NCBI GenBank assembly: GCA_963696075.1
Contig: CAVOJD010000030.1
Coordinates: forward strand, 1 to 64,000
Direction: 5' to 3'
Source of the DNA: CAJQQK01 sp963696075
GTDB lineage: Bacteria > Pseudomonadota > Alphaproteobacteria > Rhizobiales > Hyphomicrobiaceae
Length of the DNA: 64,000 nt
This document shows, one piece after another, positions 25,173 to 33,961 of this stretch. A program made the translations under genes and the position numbers. A model generated the notes under the pieces. That model saw only the letters and a program-made list of their open reading frames with translations. It did no database searches and had not been told where the DNA came from. The number at the start of each line of letters is the position of its first letter. The stretch's first letter is position 1.

Positions 25173-26335
25173 TTGAAATTTCCTCCAAGCAGGTCGCGGG
25201 CGATGATGAGGCGTTGGACTTCGTTGGGGCCTTCGCCGACGCGGCGGATGCGCATCTCGCGGTACCAGCGCTCCAGTGGGAGATCCTTGGTCATGCCGAT
25301 GCCGCCGTGGACCTGCATCGAGCGGTCGACGACGCGGCCGCCGGCTTCGGAGGCGACGAGCTTGGCCATGCCGGCTTCCATGCGGAAGGGCTGGCCGCTC
25401 TCGGCCTTGTGGGCGGCAGCCAGCGTCATCCAGCGGGACTGGCGGATGTCGAGCTCGTTGTCGATGATCATGGCCTGGATCATCTGGCGCGACGCCAAGG
25501 GCGCGCCGAAGGTTTCGCGCTGCTTGGCATATTCGATCGCCATTTCCTGGGCCTTGATGGCGACGGAGATGCAGGCGGCGGCGTAGGGGATGCGCTGGCG
25601 GGTGAGGCGGTCGTTGGCGATGGCGAAGCCGCGGTTGACCTCGCCCAGAATGTTGGTTTCGGGAACGCGCATGTCCTCGAAGGCGAGCTCGGTCGCGTAG
25701 TGGGAGGAGCGCAGCGTGTGGACGACACGGCGGACGTGGAAGCCGGGCGTGTCGGTGTCGACGATGAAGCAGGTGACGCCGCCGCGGCCAGCCTCGGGGT
25801 CGGTGCGGGCGAAGACGAGGCCGAAGTGGGCGCGGTCGGCGCCGGAGATGTAGACCTTCGAGCCGTTGATGATCCAGTCGGTGCCGTCCTTGACGGCCTT
25901 GGTGCGGATGGCGCGGGCGGGGTCGGAGCCGCCGGAGGGTTCGGTGAGGCCGAAGAAGCCCTTCTTCTCGCCGCGGAGGACGGGCTTCAGGTAGCGCTCT
26001 TTCTGATCATCGGTTGCTTCATAGAGCTGGGCGAGGCCCATGGTTCCGAAGACGCCGTAGCAGGGGACATAGAGGCCGGCGCGATGCTGCGACATCTCGA
26101 AGGCGATGAGGGTCCGGGTGACGAGATCGACGCCGGCGCCACCGTATTCTTCCGGCACATCGAGGCCCCACAGCCCCATGGCCCGGACCATGTCGGAGAG
26201 GCGGTCGTAGTCTTCCTTCGGCAGTTCGCTGGCGTCGGGGTCGAGTTTGGATTCGAGGGGGATGATTTCCTCGTGCACGAAGCGGCGGACCTGATCGACG
26301 ATGAGGCGTTGTTGTTCGTTGGGTTCGAAGTCCAT
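25169..26335 (-). CDS. acyl-CoA dehydrogenase
   Basis: This 388-residue FAD-dependent enzyme forms the C2-C3 double bond of an acyl-CoA. The three domains are clear: the N-terminal helical domain (about 1-115), the beta domain with FGLTEPSGGSDPARAI (about 127-142) and the C-terminal helical domain with RQTFGAPLASRQMIQ-like and QVHGGIGMTKDLPLERWYREMR segments. The residue aligned with the usual catalytic Glu in the EGPNEVQR region cannot be fixed by eye. It is coupled to the CoA-transferase gene by a GTGA overlap. Together with the crotonase and alcohol dehydrogenase nearby it could form a short beta-oxidation-like route. Confidence 0.93.
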   Translation of the reverse strand: MDFEPNEQQRLIVDQVRRFVHEEIIPLESKLDPDASELPKEDYDRLSDMVRAMGLWGLDVPEEYGGAGVDLVTRTLIAFEMSQHRAGLYVPCYGVFGTMGLAQLYEATDDQKERYLKPVLRGEKKGFFGLTEPSGGSDPARAIRTKAVKDGTDWIINGSKVYISGADRAHFGLVFARTDPEAGRGGVTCFIVDTDTPGFHVRRVVHTLRSSHYATELAFEDMRVPETNILGEVNRGFAIANDRLTRQRIPYAAACISVAIKAQEMAIEYAKQRETFGAPLASRQMIQAMIIDNELDIRQSRWMTLAAAHKAESGQPFRMEAGMAKLVASEAGGRVVDRSMQVHGGIGMTKDLPLERWYREMRIRRVGEGPNEVQRLIIARDLLGGNFK

Positions 26336-26362
26336 GGGGACGCCTTCGGCTTGGTGAAGTGA

Positions 26363-26404
26363 GTGTTCAGTTTTCAGTGTTCAGTTTTCAGGTTTCAGGT
26401 TTCA
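26363..26404. repeat. short tandem repeats (2 x 14 bp, then 2 x 7 bp)
   Basis: GTGTTCAGTTTTCA occurs twice in perfect tandem (26363-26376 and 26377-26390), followed by GGTTTCA twice (26391-26404). The array lies in the 73-base gap upstream of the acyl-CoA dehydrogenase start. It may vary by slippage and change promoter spacing. Confidence 0.85.
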
Positions 26405-26408
26405 GGGG

Positions 26409-26747
26409 TCAGAGGGGGCTGAGGCGGCCGAGGTCGATGGGTGGGTCTTCGGCGTTGACGGGGGGAAGGGCGCCGTGGTCGGCCTGGTGGACCATCAGGA
26501 GTTCACGGAACCGGGTGTGATACTGCTGGTTGATCTCAACGCGGAACTGGGTCGCGCCGTGAGGCGGGGCCTTGGCGGCGGCGGTCAGTTCGCTTCTCAG
26601 CCCGAAGAGGGAGCGGGCGCCGGCGAATCCGAAAGCGACCGTCTTGCCGTTGGCATCGGCGAGTTCGTAGACGCCAAGTTGGCCGGGGAGGGCGTCGGCG
26701 TTTTCTTGCGTGAGGGGTTCGAAGGGTTTGGTCAGGCGCAGGGGCAT
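26409..26747 (-). CDS. conserved hypothetical small protein (112 aa)
   Basis: This 112-residue soluble protein has no signal peptide or membrane segment. The central part reads LGVYELADANGKTVAFGFAGARSLFGLRSEL (first half) and FRVEINQQYHTRFRELL (second half), suggesting a compact alpha-beta domain. The LGVYELAD..V.F.G opening recalls the first strands of GIY-YIG-like folds, but catalytic residues are not evident. It lies upstream of the acyl-CoA dehydrogenase in the same direction and downstream of the crotonase gene. The product probably belongs to the same acyl-CoA operon. I do not recognise a function. Confidence 0.65.
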   Translation of the reverse strand: MPLRLTKPFEPLTQENADALPGQLGVYELADANGKTVAFGFAGARSLFGLRSELTAAAKAPPHGATQFRVEINQQYHTRFRELLMVHQADHGALPPVNAEDPPIDLGRLSPL

Positions 26748-26849
26748 GGCGCGCCTCCGGCTTGCGTTGATGAGAATTCGATGTGCTTTGCTGGATCGAA
26801 AAGTGGACGGCCTTCATCGGCTTTTGGGTGCCGCTGCCCCTCTCCCCAA

Positions 26850-26878
26850 CCCTCTCCCCGTGAAGGACGGGGAGAGGG
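26850..26878. terminator. terminator/REP-like hairpin
   Basis: CCCTCTCCCCG (26850-26860) and CGGGGAGAGGG (26868-26878) form a perfect 11-bp stem with loop TGAAGGA. It lies in the 170-base gap after the crotonase stop. A preceding CCCTCTCCCC direct copy (26838-26847) matches the style of repeated CTCTCCCC intergenic elements widespread in proteobacteria. It may end the crotonase transcript. Confidence 0.55.
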
Positions 26879-26916
26879 AGTTTGGCGGGAGTGACTGGTC
26901 GGGAATGTTCCCATTG

Positions 26917-27672
26917 TCAGCGCTCCTGGAAGTTGGGGGCGCGTTTTTCGAAGAGGGCGCGGATGCCTTCCTTGGCGTCTTCGCTTTCGCGAACGATGCC
27001 GAGCTGTTTGTCCAAGTCGGCATGCTCGATGTGGTCACGGTAGGTGAGCTGGCGGGTGAGGACGGCTTTGATGGCTTTCAAGGACATCGGCGCGTTGCGC
27101 GAGAGGCGGTCGACGATCTGATCGCGGGTGGCGGCGAGGTCTTCCGGGTCGGCGATGTGGGAGATGAGGCCCATGTCGAAGAAGGTCTGGGCCGGAGACG
27201 GCTCGCCGAGCAGCAGGATCTTCTTGGTTGCGACGGGGCCGGCGATCTCCATCAGTTTTTTGCAGAGGAACCAGCTTGGCGCGAGACCGATCTGAACTGG
27301 CGACATGCCGAATTTTGCTGCCCGGCTGGCGACGACGAGATCACAGTGCAGCGCGATTTCGTTGCCGCCGGCAATGGCGTGGCCCTGGACGACGCCGACA
27401 ACGGGGAGGGGAAATGTCTCCATGGCGTGGAGGGCTTCCTCGAACGGCTTGATGCCGGCAGCGGACGCATCGCGTTCCTTGAGGTCGATGCCGGCGCAGA
27501 AGACCGGGCCTTCGGCTTCGACAAGGGCGAGGCGCTCGCCCGGCCCTGGCGGTTTTTCGAAGGCTTCCCTGAGGAGGCGGATCATTTCGGGGTTGAGCGC
27601 GTTGCGCTTTTCCGGCCGGTTGAGCTTCACGTGCCGGATTGGCCCGCGCACTTCTGTTTCGATCACTGCCAT
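26917..27672 (-). CDS. enoyl-CoA hydratase/isomerase (crotonase) family protein
   Basis: This 251-residue crotonase-fold protein has oxyanion-hole segments FCAGIDL (about 58-64) and GHAIAGGNEIALHCD (about 97-111). In hydratases one catalytic Glu lies in an FG-PE--LG motif. Here the segment reads FGMSPVQIGL, with Val at that position, so a classical hydratase reaction is doubtful and an isomerase, hydrolase or other crotonase reaction is possible. The start at 27672 is set by GGAGGGA upstream. It lies in the minus-strand acyl-CoA cluster, between the CaiB2/alcohol dehydrogenase pair and the acyl-CoA dehydrogenase. Confidence 0.88.
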   Translation of the reverse strand: MAVIETEVRGPIRHVKLNRPEKRNALNPEMIRLLREAFEKPPGPGERLALVEAEGPVFCAGIDLKERDASAAGIKPFEEALHAMETFPLPVVGVVQGHAIAGGNEIALHCDLVVASRAAKFGMSPVQIGLAPSWFLCKKLMEIAGPVATKKILLLGEPSPAQTFFDMGLISHIADPEDLAATRDQIVDRLSRNAPMSLKAIKAVLTRQLTYRDHIEHADLDKQLGIVRESEDAKEGIRALFEKRAPNFQER

Positions 27673-27770
27673 GTCGTCCCTCCTTCGCGTGTCGTCTGTG
27701 TCGGGCACATGATAGCGAAGCGCGGGCTATGACGAAGCCCGGATGTGATCCGGTCGGCGATGGGTTGGGG

Positions 27771-28946
27771 CTAGTTCATATCGGGGATGATGACGATGCC
27801 GGCGTCGATCAACGCCGTGATGTCCGTGTCGGCGAAGCCCAGTTCAGACAGGATTTCGGAGCCGTTCTCGCCAATCCTTGGGGCCGGGCGCGGTGGGGCT
27901 CCGGGGCCAATGGGCATGCGGGTCTGGAGGAGTTCGCCGCTGGTTGGATCGAGGAGGGGGGTGAGCATGCCGCGGGCTGCGACGTGGGGATCAGCGACGA
28001 CGCCGGCCATGTCGAGGACGGGCGCGCAGGGGACTTCGCCGTTGCGCAGGCGGGTGAGGGCCTCGTCGTTGGGGAGTTCTGCGAGGCGGGCCTCGATGAC
28101 TGCGGTCAGGGCCGCGCGGTTCTCGATGCGGCCCGCCATGTCGGTGAACCGTGGATCATGCTTGGCGGCGTCGAGGCCGAGGGCGTCGACGAGTTTCAGC
28201 CAGAAGCGCTGGGTCGAGGCGCCGATGAAGATGGGGCCGTCGCGGCCCTCGAAGACCTGATACGGCGAGAATTGGGGGAGGGCGGAGCCTGAGCGGGGCT
28301 GGACGCGGCCGGTCTGGGAATAGCGCGCGAGCATCTGGCTCATCCAGGAGAGCGCGCTCTCGAACAGGTTGAAGTCGATGCGGGCGCCTTCGCCCGTCTT
28401 GTCGCGCTGGCGGAGCGCATCAAGGACTCCTATGACGACGTACATGCCGGTGCCCATGTCGATCAGTGAGGGGCCGACGCGGACGGGGGGACGGTCGGCC
28501 TCGCCGGTGGCGGCCATGATGCCGGACATCGCCTGGGCGACGGCATCGTAGCCGCGCCACTCGGCATAGGGGCCGGTCTGGCCGAAGCCCGAGATCGAGA
28601 CGTAGATGATGTCGGGTTTCTTTGCCTTGACGGCCTCGTAGCCGTAGCCGAGGCGGTCGATCGCGCCGGGGGTGAAGGTCTCGAGCATGATGTCGGCGCG
28701 GGCGATGAGGCGGTCCATGATGGGCCGGCTCTCAGGCCGCTTCAGGTCGATCGCGAGGCTGCGCTTGTTGCGGTTGACGACGGCGGATGTGGTGCCGCCG
28801 TTCGACGCGCGGAAATGATCGCCGCCGGGCGGTTCGACCTTGATGATGTCGGCGCCGAGTTCGCTCATGAGCATCGTCGAGAACGGCCCCGACAAGGCGT
28901 GGCTCAGGTCGAGGACGGTCAGGCCTTTGAGCGATCCCGGCGTCAC
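27771..28946 (-). CDS. CaiB/BaiF family (class III) CoA-transferase 2
   Basis: This 391-residue class III CoA-transferase begins LKGLTVLDLSHALSGPFSTM with KVEPPGGD following. The probable catalytic Asp is Asp134 (EWRGYDAVAQ). The GTG start at 28946 has GGGGAG eight bases upstream. It lies 17 bases after the alcohol dehydrogenase stop and is probably co-transcribed with it. It is clearly paralogous to, but quite diverged from, the CoA-transferases at 23949 and 44969, so three different acid substrates may be activated. The role is inferred from family only. Confidence 0.92.
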   Translation of the reverse strand: MTPGSLKGLTVLDLSHALSGPFSTMLMSELGADIIKVEPPGGDHFRASNGGTTSAVVNRNKRSLAIDLKRPESRPIMDRLIARADIMLETFTPGAIDRLGYGYEAVKAKKPDIIYVSISGFGQTGPYAEWRGYDAVAQAMSGIMAATGEADRPPVRVGPSLIDMGTGMYVVIGVLDALRQRDKTGEGARIDFNLFESALSWMSQMLARYSQTGRVQPRSGSALPQFSPYQVFEGRDGPIFIGASTQRFWLKLVDALGLDAAKHDPRFTDMAGRIENRAALTAVIEARLAELPNDEALTRLRNGEVPCAPVLDMAGVVADPHVAARGMLTPLLDPTSGELLQTRMPIGPGAPPRPAPRIGENGSEILSELGFADTDITALIDAGIVIIPDMN

Positions 28947-28963
28947 GGCGGTCTCCCCAGCCT

Positions 28964-30100
28964 TTAAGCGCGGTGGGGTTCGAGGATCTGGCGGATGACC
29001 AGGCCGTCGGTGAGCTTGTCGAAGCCTTCGTTGATCTCGTCGAAGCCGATCGAGCGGTTGATCAGCTTGTCGACGGGGAGGCGGCCCTGGCGATAGAGCT
29101 CGATGAAGCGGGGAATGTCGCGGACGGGGACGCAGCTGCCCATGTAGGAGCCGCGGATCGCCTTTTCCGAGTTGACGATGTCGGCGGGGTTGAAGGTGAA
29201 CTGGCTGCCGTTGGGGGCGAGGCCGGCGATGAGGACTTCGCCGCCGGCGCGCAGCGACTTGTAGCAGGTCTCGGTGCCGGGCACGGTGCCGGAGAATTCG
29301 AAGGCGTAGTCGACGCCGCCGTTCGAGATGTCCATGATCTGTTCGATATGGTCTGCGTCGCGGGCATTGACGGTGTGGGTGGCGCCGAGCTGGCGGGCGA
29401 GGCCGAGTTTGTCGTCGGAGATGTCGACGGCGATGATTTTTTCGGCGCCTGCAACCTTGGCGCCGAGCAGGCCGTTGAGGCCAACGCCGCCGAGGCCAAC
29501 CACGGCGACGGTATCGCCGACGCGGATGCGGGCGGTGTTCATGACGGCGCCGACGCCGGTCATGACGGCGCAGCCGAAAATGGCGGCGTCCGCGAGGGGC
29601 AGGTCCTTGTCGACTTTGACGACGGAGCCACGGTCGACGACGGTGTATTCAGCGAAACAGGAGACGCCTGATTGATGGGCGATCTCGACGCCGTCGGCAT
29701 CGCGCAGGCGGCTGCCGCCAGCCATGAGGTGGCCTTTCGCGCGGGCGCCGGCGTGGGTTTCGCAAAGCTGGGTGCGGCCGCCGAGGCAGTTGGCGCAGCG
29801 CCCACAAGAGGCGGAGAACTGGAAGATGACCGGATCGCCGACCGCGATGTCGCGGACACCGGGGCCGACTTCGACGACTTCGCCGGAGCCTTCATGGCCG
29901 AGGACGAGGGGCAGGGGGCGGGAGCGATGGCCGTTGATGACGGAGAGATCCGAATGGCACAGGCCGCCGCCGGCGATCTTGACGAGGACTTCGCCGTCTT
30001 TCGGGGGGTCGAGTTCAACCTCCTCGATCTGGATCGGGCGGGAGGTTGCGTAGGGGCGCTTGGCGCCGGTTTCGCGCAGGACGGCGGCTTTCATCTTCAT
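28964..30100 (-). CDS. zinc-dependent alcohol dehydrogenase (class III-like MDR)
   Basis: This 378-residue medium-chain dehydrogenase keeps catalytic zinc ligands Cys48 and His69 (LGHEGSG) and structural zinc cysteines 99, 102, 105 and 113. The NAD-binding motif is VVGLGGVGLNGL (about 197-208). The start at 30100 is chosen because GGAGA lies upstream and MKMKAAVLRE is a typical N-terminus. A longer open frame extends left of it without similarity. It heads the minus-strand acyl-CoA cluster and is divergent from an L,D-transpeptidase gene. It likely oxidises a primary or secondary alcohol intermediate; glutathione-dependent formaldehyde oxidation is an alternative for related enzymes. Confidence 0.92.
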   Translation of the reverse strand: MKMKAAVLRETGAKRPYATSRPIQIEEVELDPPKDGEVLVKIAGGGLCHSDLSVINGHRSRPLPLVLGHEGSGEVVEVGPGVRDIAVGDPVIFQFSASCGRCANCLGGRTQLCETHAGARAKGHLMAGGSRLRDADGVEIAHQSGVSCFAEYTVVDRGSVVKVDKDLPLADAAIFGCAVMTGVGAVMNTARIRVGDTVAVVGLGGVGLNGLLGAKVAGAEKIIAVDISDDKLGLARQLGATHTVNARDADHIEQIMDISNGGVDYAFEFSGTVPGTETCYKSLRAGGEVLIAGLAPNGSQFTFNPADIVNSEKAIRGSYMGSCVPVRDIPRFIELYRQGRLPVDKLINRSIGFDEINEGFDKLTDGLVIRQILEPHRA

Positions 30101-30315
30101 GGGTCTGTCTCCAATTCGGTCGCTGGAAACGTTATCGGATGATGGCGAGCACGGCCATGTCGTCGGACAGCGTTGGACGATAAAATCAGCGACGTGCTGG
30201 CGGCATCGTGATGCCGATTGGACACCGAGGCGGGACTGTCCGTCCGGCCCGGATTGCCAAGGGTTTGGTGGACTTGGTAGGTGTGGCCGAGTGATTCGGA
30301 CTTCGGGGGCTGTTG

Positions 30316-31086
30316 ATGAGGTTCTTTCAGATCGTGGCGCTCTGCTGTGTTGGGGGCGTGATGATGCCGCTGGGTGGGGCAACCCAGGCCGAGGCGCAGG
30401 GCGTGTGGAGTGGCGGCACGCCGGTTTTCCGCAGCGATATCGAGCGGCGCGAGCGCGAACGCGCGGCGCGGCGGGAAGAGCGCCGCAAGAAGTACGGAGA
30501 GGTCAAGTATCCGCGGTTCATGGAGGGCGGCGCACGGCCGGACATTGCACCCGAGGCGCCGCCGATCGTCTATCTGGCGCGCAAGGAAAAGCCCGGCACG
30601 ATCATCGTCGATACAAACGGGCGCAAGCTTTACTATACGCTGAGCGGCGGGCGGGCGTATGCCTATCCGATCTCGGTCGGGCGGCAGGGCTTTCAATGGA
30701 CAGGCCGGCAGCGCATCAGCCGTATCGCAAAGTGGCCGTCATGGACGCCACCGCCGGAGATGCGGCGGCGCCAACCGGGCTTGCCGATCACCGTTTCCGG
30801 AGGGGTTCGCAATCCACTCGGCGCCAAGGCGCTGTATCTTGGAAGTTCGATCTACCGCATTCATGGCACGAACAACGAGCGCTCGATCGGCAGGGCGTCG
30901 TCGTCCGGTTGTTTCCGGATGATGAATGAGCATGTCACGCATCTTGCGACGATGGCGCGGGTCGGGACGCAGGTTCGTGTGGTGTCGAGCTATTCCGGTG
31001 TCAGCGAGAGCGCGCCGTTGTGGTCGCTGTTTTCAGGCCTTGGCGCCAGCGATCAGGCCGAGGCCGAAGGCAAGAAGAAGCGGTGA
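30316..31086 (+). CDS. L,D-transpeptidase (YkuD domain), exported
   Basis: This 256-residue envelope enzyme has a signal peptide (hydrophobic VALCCVGGVMMPLGG, cleavage near residue 25-29). A charged Arg/Glu-rich linker (about 40-65) is followed by the YkuD catalytic domain. The active site shows His183 (IHGTN) and nucleophile Cys199 in SSGCFRM. These enzymes make 3-3 peptidoglycan cross-links or attach proteins to peptidoglycan. The ATG at 30316 follows GGGGG. It is unrelated to the catabolic genes on either side and probably has its own promoter in the 215 bases shared with the divergent alcohol dehydrogenase gene. Confidence 0.92.
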   Translation: MRFFQIVALCCVGGVMMPLGGATQAEAQGVWSGGTPVFRSDIERRERERAARREERRKKYGEVKYPRFMEGGARPDIAPEAPPIVYLARKEKPGTIIVDTNGRKLYYTLSGGRAYAYPISVGRQGFQWTGRQRISRIAKWPSWTPPPEMRRRQPGLPITVSGGVRNPLGAKALYLGSSIYRIHGTNNERSIGRASSSGCFRMMNEHVTHLATMARVGTQVRVVSSYSGVSESAPLWSLFSGLGASDQAEAEGKKKR

Positions 31087-31096
31087 TGGATGCGCT

Positions 31097-31971
31097 CTAT
31101 GACCTATGGTTCATAAAGATGCGTGAGACCTTGGCTGGTAACCACCGTATTGCCGTGTAGGTTTCGAACTGATTTTTCTTTTGAGCGAACCGTGTAGATC
31201 GTAGAAGCGCGTTGTCAAACTCCGTGAAGCTGGAGAGTAACCTTTTGGCGCGTGGCGATAAAACGGTTGTAGAGCTGGTCCGGTTCGCGTGTCGCGCCTT
31301 GGACCTTTTGTGGCCGAGGTCCTTGAAAATATTCTGTATACCCTGGTCAAATTGATCAACTAGTCCGACGTAGTCGGAACGATCGAGATTCCGTTTGGCG
31401 CTCGATAAGAGATCTTGAGGGGACACATCTCCAATATTGACCCGGCGCGATAGCGCCATCTCGTTGTGATACCCAAATCGATAGCTGCGCAGACTTGATG
31501 TGTTCGAGATGCTATCCCCATTTCGATGATTCAGAAAGCTCGTCCAGAAAACCTTGAAGATTGTGCCTGCGGCTACGTCATAGATGAATTCGTCTATGCC
31601 TTCGGCACGACGACAGTAGTTATAGAGTGAGATGATACGTTCTTGTGGGTCTCTAAGAAACGTGAAGCAATAGCGCCCTTGCATGAGCTTCTCAGCGAAT
31701 GAAAAACCAAAATGACCTGAAATGAATTCTTGGCAGCACAGCCATCGATGCCCAGTTGGACATAGTCGCCATGGCTTATGACGTTGTTGTGCCGTAGGCA
31801 AACCGTGCCATCTCTTGCACTGAAGTTCCAGCAGTCTTTTGGATATGCAGGAATAGAGCGGGTTTCATTCCCTCTTCCCCTGTGTAATTGCTTGAATGGA
31901 TCTGTCAGCCAGTGTCGCTCGTGCGTGCCAATTTCGAGGATGAGATCGATGCCCGGAACGCTTTGAGGCAC
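31097..31971 (-). pseudogene. decayed sulfotransferase-like gene
   Basis: The larger piece (31097 to about 31801) carries the sulfotransferase_2-type core: FISGHFGFSFAEKL, then CFTFLRDPQERIISLYNYCR, and a C-terminal YVGLVDQFDQGIQNI-like helix region. Upstream, the likely continuation (SHGDYVQLG) lies in another frame (to 31971). The PAPS-binding IPKTGGT-type loop expected at the N-terminus is not recognisable in any frame. At least one frameshift and N-terminal loss are therefore likely. Its 5-prime end overlaps the 3-prime end of the WbsX-methyltransferase gene, whose last 30 residues look like read-through into this remnant. Base composition is visibly richer in A/T than neighbours, suggesting horizontal origin. 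Confidence 0.65.
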
Positions 31972-33961
31972 GATCGTCCAATTTCACGATGAACTGGTAG
32001 ATGTCGGAATAGGGGCTGGCCTCGAATGCCTGTTGGAGGCCGGTGGGCAGTTGTCGCCAGAGATCGGCGAATTCGGTTTCCTCCGGCGGTTTGCGGACGG
32101 CCTTGGCCGCGACGATCTTGAGGTCGCAGGATGCGGCAAGGGCTTCGACGTTTCGGATGCAGAAGAACCGGACGTGTGTCTTGTCCAGCAAGCCCCAATC
32201 ACCGTACTTGAAGTCGCCGGACGCCAAGGTTCCAAGCACGGCTGCATGGGCGATGTGAGGGAGCGAGAGGATAATCGATCCATCCTCCGCCATCACGTCC
32301 TTCATGCCTTGAAGCACGGTCCACGGGTCATAGACGTGTTCGAGGACGTCGGCGGCGAGGACGACGTCGAACTTGTCGCGAGAGGCGTACGTTTCGGTCC
32401 AGGAGGGGTCGTTGAGGTCGAGCTTTTCGATGTCGCAGGTGTAGCGGCGGAGTTTCTCGATTGAGGCATCCACGATCTCGATCGCGCTCAGGTCGCAACG
32501 CTTGGCGCCGACGATATGCTTTGCGATCGCGCCAGAGCCGGCGCCGATCTCAAGGACGCGCTGGTCCGGCTCAATGAAGGAGAGCACATATGAGCCGGCG
32601 GTGTCGCCGTCGAGGTCGATCTCATAGGTGTAGTCCATGTTGAGGTGCAGGTTCGGCGCGGGGCTTGGGCCTGCGACTTTCAAGTGGCCGTCGTGCGGGT
32701 TGGGTTCGCGCGGCGCGACCTGGTTGCGGGGCGAGGCATGACGGACCTTGAACTTATCTCGGGCCCGACGGATTTCGCGAGGAATTTTGCGGAGTAGCGT
32801 GTGGGCACTGTCCATGATTTTTCTGTCTCCGGCGCTGGATCGTCCAGGTGTGCGACGCTCGAATGCAGTTGTGGTCGAGCGGCGTTGATGCACGCGTTTC
32901 ACGGCCTCCAGAAATGCGGCGCCGTATTTCTGATCGGGTTCGAGATGACACCCTTCCGCCCATTCGTTCCAAGCATTGATGAAGACGAGCTGCTGGCCGG
33001 GTGGGTTGTTTGCGATTGACTTTTCCGCTGCCAAGTTCAGCCAGTGCTCGAAGTTTTCCGGTGATTCACCCCACACGATCGTCGCCTGGCTGCCGCGGCG
33101 GGCGGTGTTATCCCAGCTCGGGAACGTGGTTGGAAAGACGATCGGATCGGGATGCTCTCTTGCCAGGTAGGCTTCTGCAACATCAGAAAAGTTGTAAACT
33201 TGGCCCTTGAAACCGTGCACATCGAAAGCCCGGTGAGACTTTCTCAGGTTGGGAACATCCAGTTTCTTCAGGTTATGCGGGGGGAATTCGACGGCGCTGT
33301 CGAAACCCATATGGGTGACGCGCTCGTTGCCGTGGGTGAGGGCTGCGCAGAAGTGAACTGTGATGCCGCGCTGCTGGAGCATCGACCGCCAGACGTCGAT
33401 GCGCTTCGCGATGTCCGGGATCTCCTGGGGGCGGTAGATGAGAAACAAGACGTCGCCATTGACGCGGAAATAGCGCGGATCTTCGAAGTAGGGCAGCAGA
33501 TCGGCGATGAATTGCGCGGCGTCGTGGCTGGCATAGTCCTGGCCGATGAGGATTTTGTGGGCGGAGGCATCCCAGGCGCGTGTCCAGTTTTCGTTTGCCC
33601 ACGAGAGGCAGAACGGCATCGGGTTGTCCTTGTCGGCGAGGATGGCGTTGAGCGGTTGCTCGAGAAGGCGGGTGCCGTTGAACCAATAGTAATGGTAGCA
33701 GAATGCGGAGATGCCATACTGTTGAGCGAGTGCGGTCTGGGCGCGTTGGGTTTCGCGCAGGCGCAAGTCATAGAAGCCTAGATCCGCGGGGAGATGTGGC
33801 TGCCAATGCTCATGAAAAAGCGGTTTTGCTTTTGTGACGTTGGTCCATTCGGTGAAGCCTTTGCCCCACCAGCGGTCGTTCTCCGGAATGGGGTGGAATT
33901 GCGGGAGGTGGAAAGCCAGGAACTGCGGGCTGTTCGCGTGACTGAGTTCGCCATCGGACAT
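31865..33961 (-). CDS. WbsX-like glycan-processing domain fused to SAM methyltransferase
   Basis: This 698-residue two-domain protein has two recognisable parts. Residues about 12-350 match the WbsX/GH99-like family: FLAFHLPQFHPIPENDRWWG, GFTEWTNV, YHYYWFNG, FCLSWANENWTR and NAWNEWAEGCHLEPD. A basic linker (about 350-430) leads to a class I methyltransferase with motif I VLEIGAGSGAIA (about 466-477), DVVLAADVLEHV and LSLPH. WbsX domains occur in O-antigen and surface-polysaccharide clusters. A fused methyltransferase suggests cap methylation of a glycan. The last 30 residues (after KLDD) look foreign and overlap the sulfotransferase remnant, so the true C-terminus may have been changed. The start at 33961 begins SDGELSHANSPQFLAFH; exact codon uncertain. 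Confidence 0.85.
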   Translation of the reverse strand: MSDGELSHANSPQFLAFHLPQFHPIPENDRWWGKGFTEWTNVTKAKPLFHEHWQPHLPADLGFYDLRLRETQRAQTALAQQYGISAFCYHYYWFNGTRLLEQPLNAILADKDNPMPFCLSWANENWTRAWDASAHKILIGQDYASHDAAQFIADLLPYFEDPRYFRVNGDVLFLIYRPQEIPDIAKRIDVWRSMLQQRGITVHFCAALTHGNERVTHMGFDSAVEFPPHNLKKLDVPNLRKSHRAFDVHGFKGQVYNFSDVAEAYLAREHPDPIVFPTTFPSWDNTARRGSQATIVWGESPENFEHWLNLAAEKSIANNPPGQQLVFINAWNEWAEGCHLEPDQKYGAAFLEAVKRVHQRRSTTTAFERRTPGRSSAGDRKIMDSAHTLLRKIPREIRRARDKFKVRHASPRNQVAPREPNPHDGHLKVAGPSPAPNLHLNMDYTYEIDLDGDTAGSYVLSFIEPDQRVLEIGAGSGAIAKHIVGAKRCDLSAIEIVDASIEKLRRYTCDIEKLDLNDPSWTETYASRDKFDVVLAADVLEHVYDPWTVLQGMKDVMAEDGSIILSLPHIAHAAVLGTLASGDFKYGDWGLLDKTHVRFFCIRNVEALAASCDLKIVAAKAVRKPPEETEFADLWRQLPTGLQQAFEASPYSDIYQFIVKLDDRASKRSGHRSHPRNWHARATLADRSIQAITQGKRE

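Noticed and set aside
26363..26404. CRISPR-like or protein-coding repeat
   Set aside because: Units are 14 and 7 bases without spacers and lie in a short intergenic gap.
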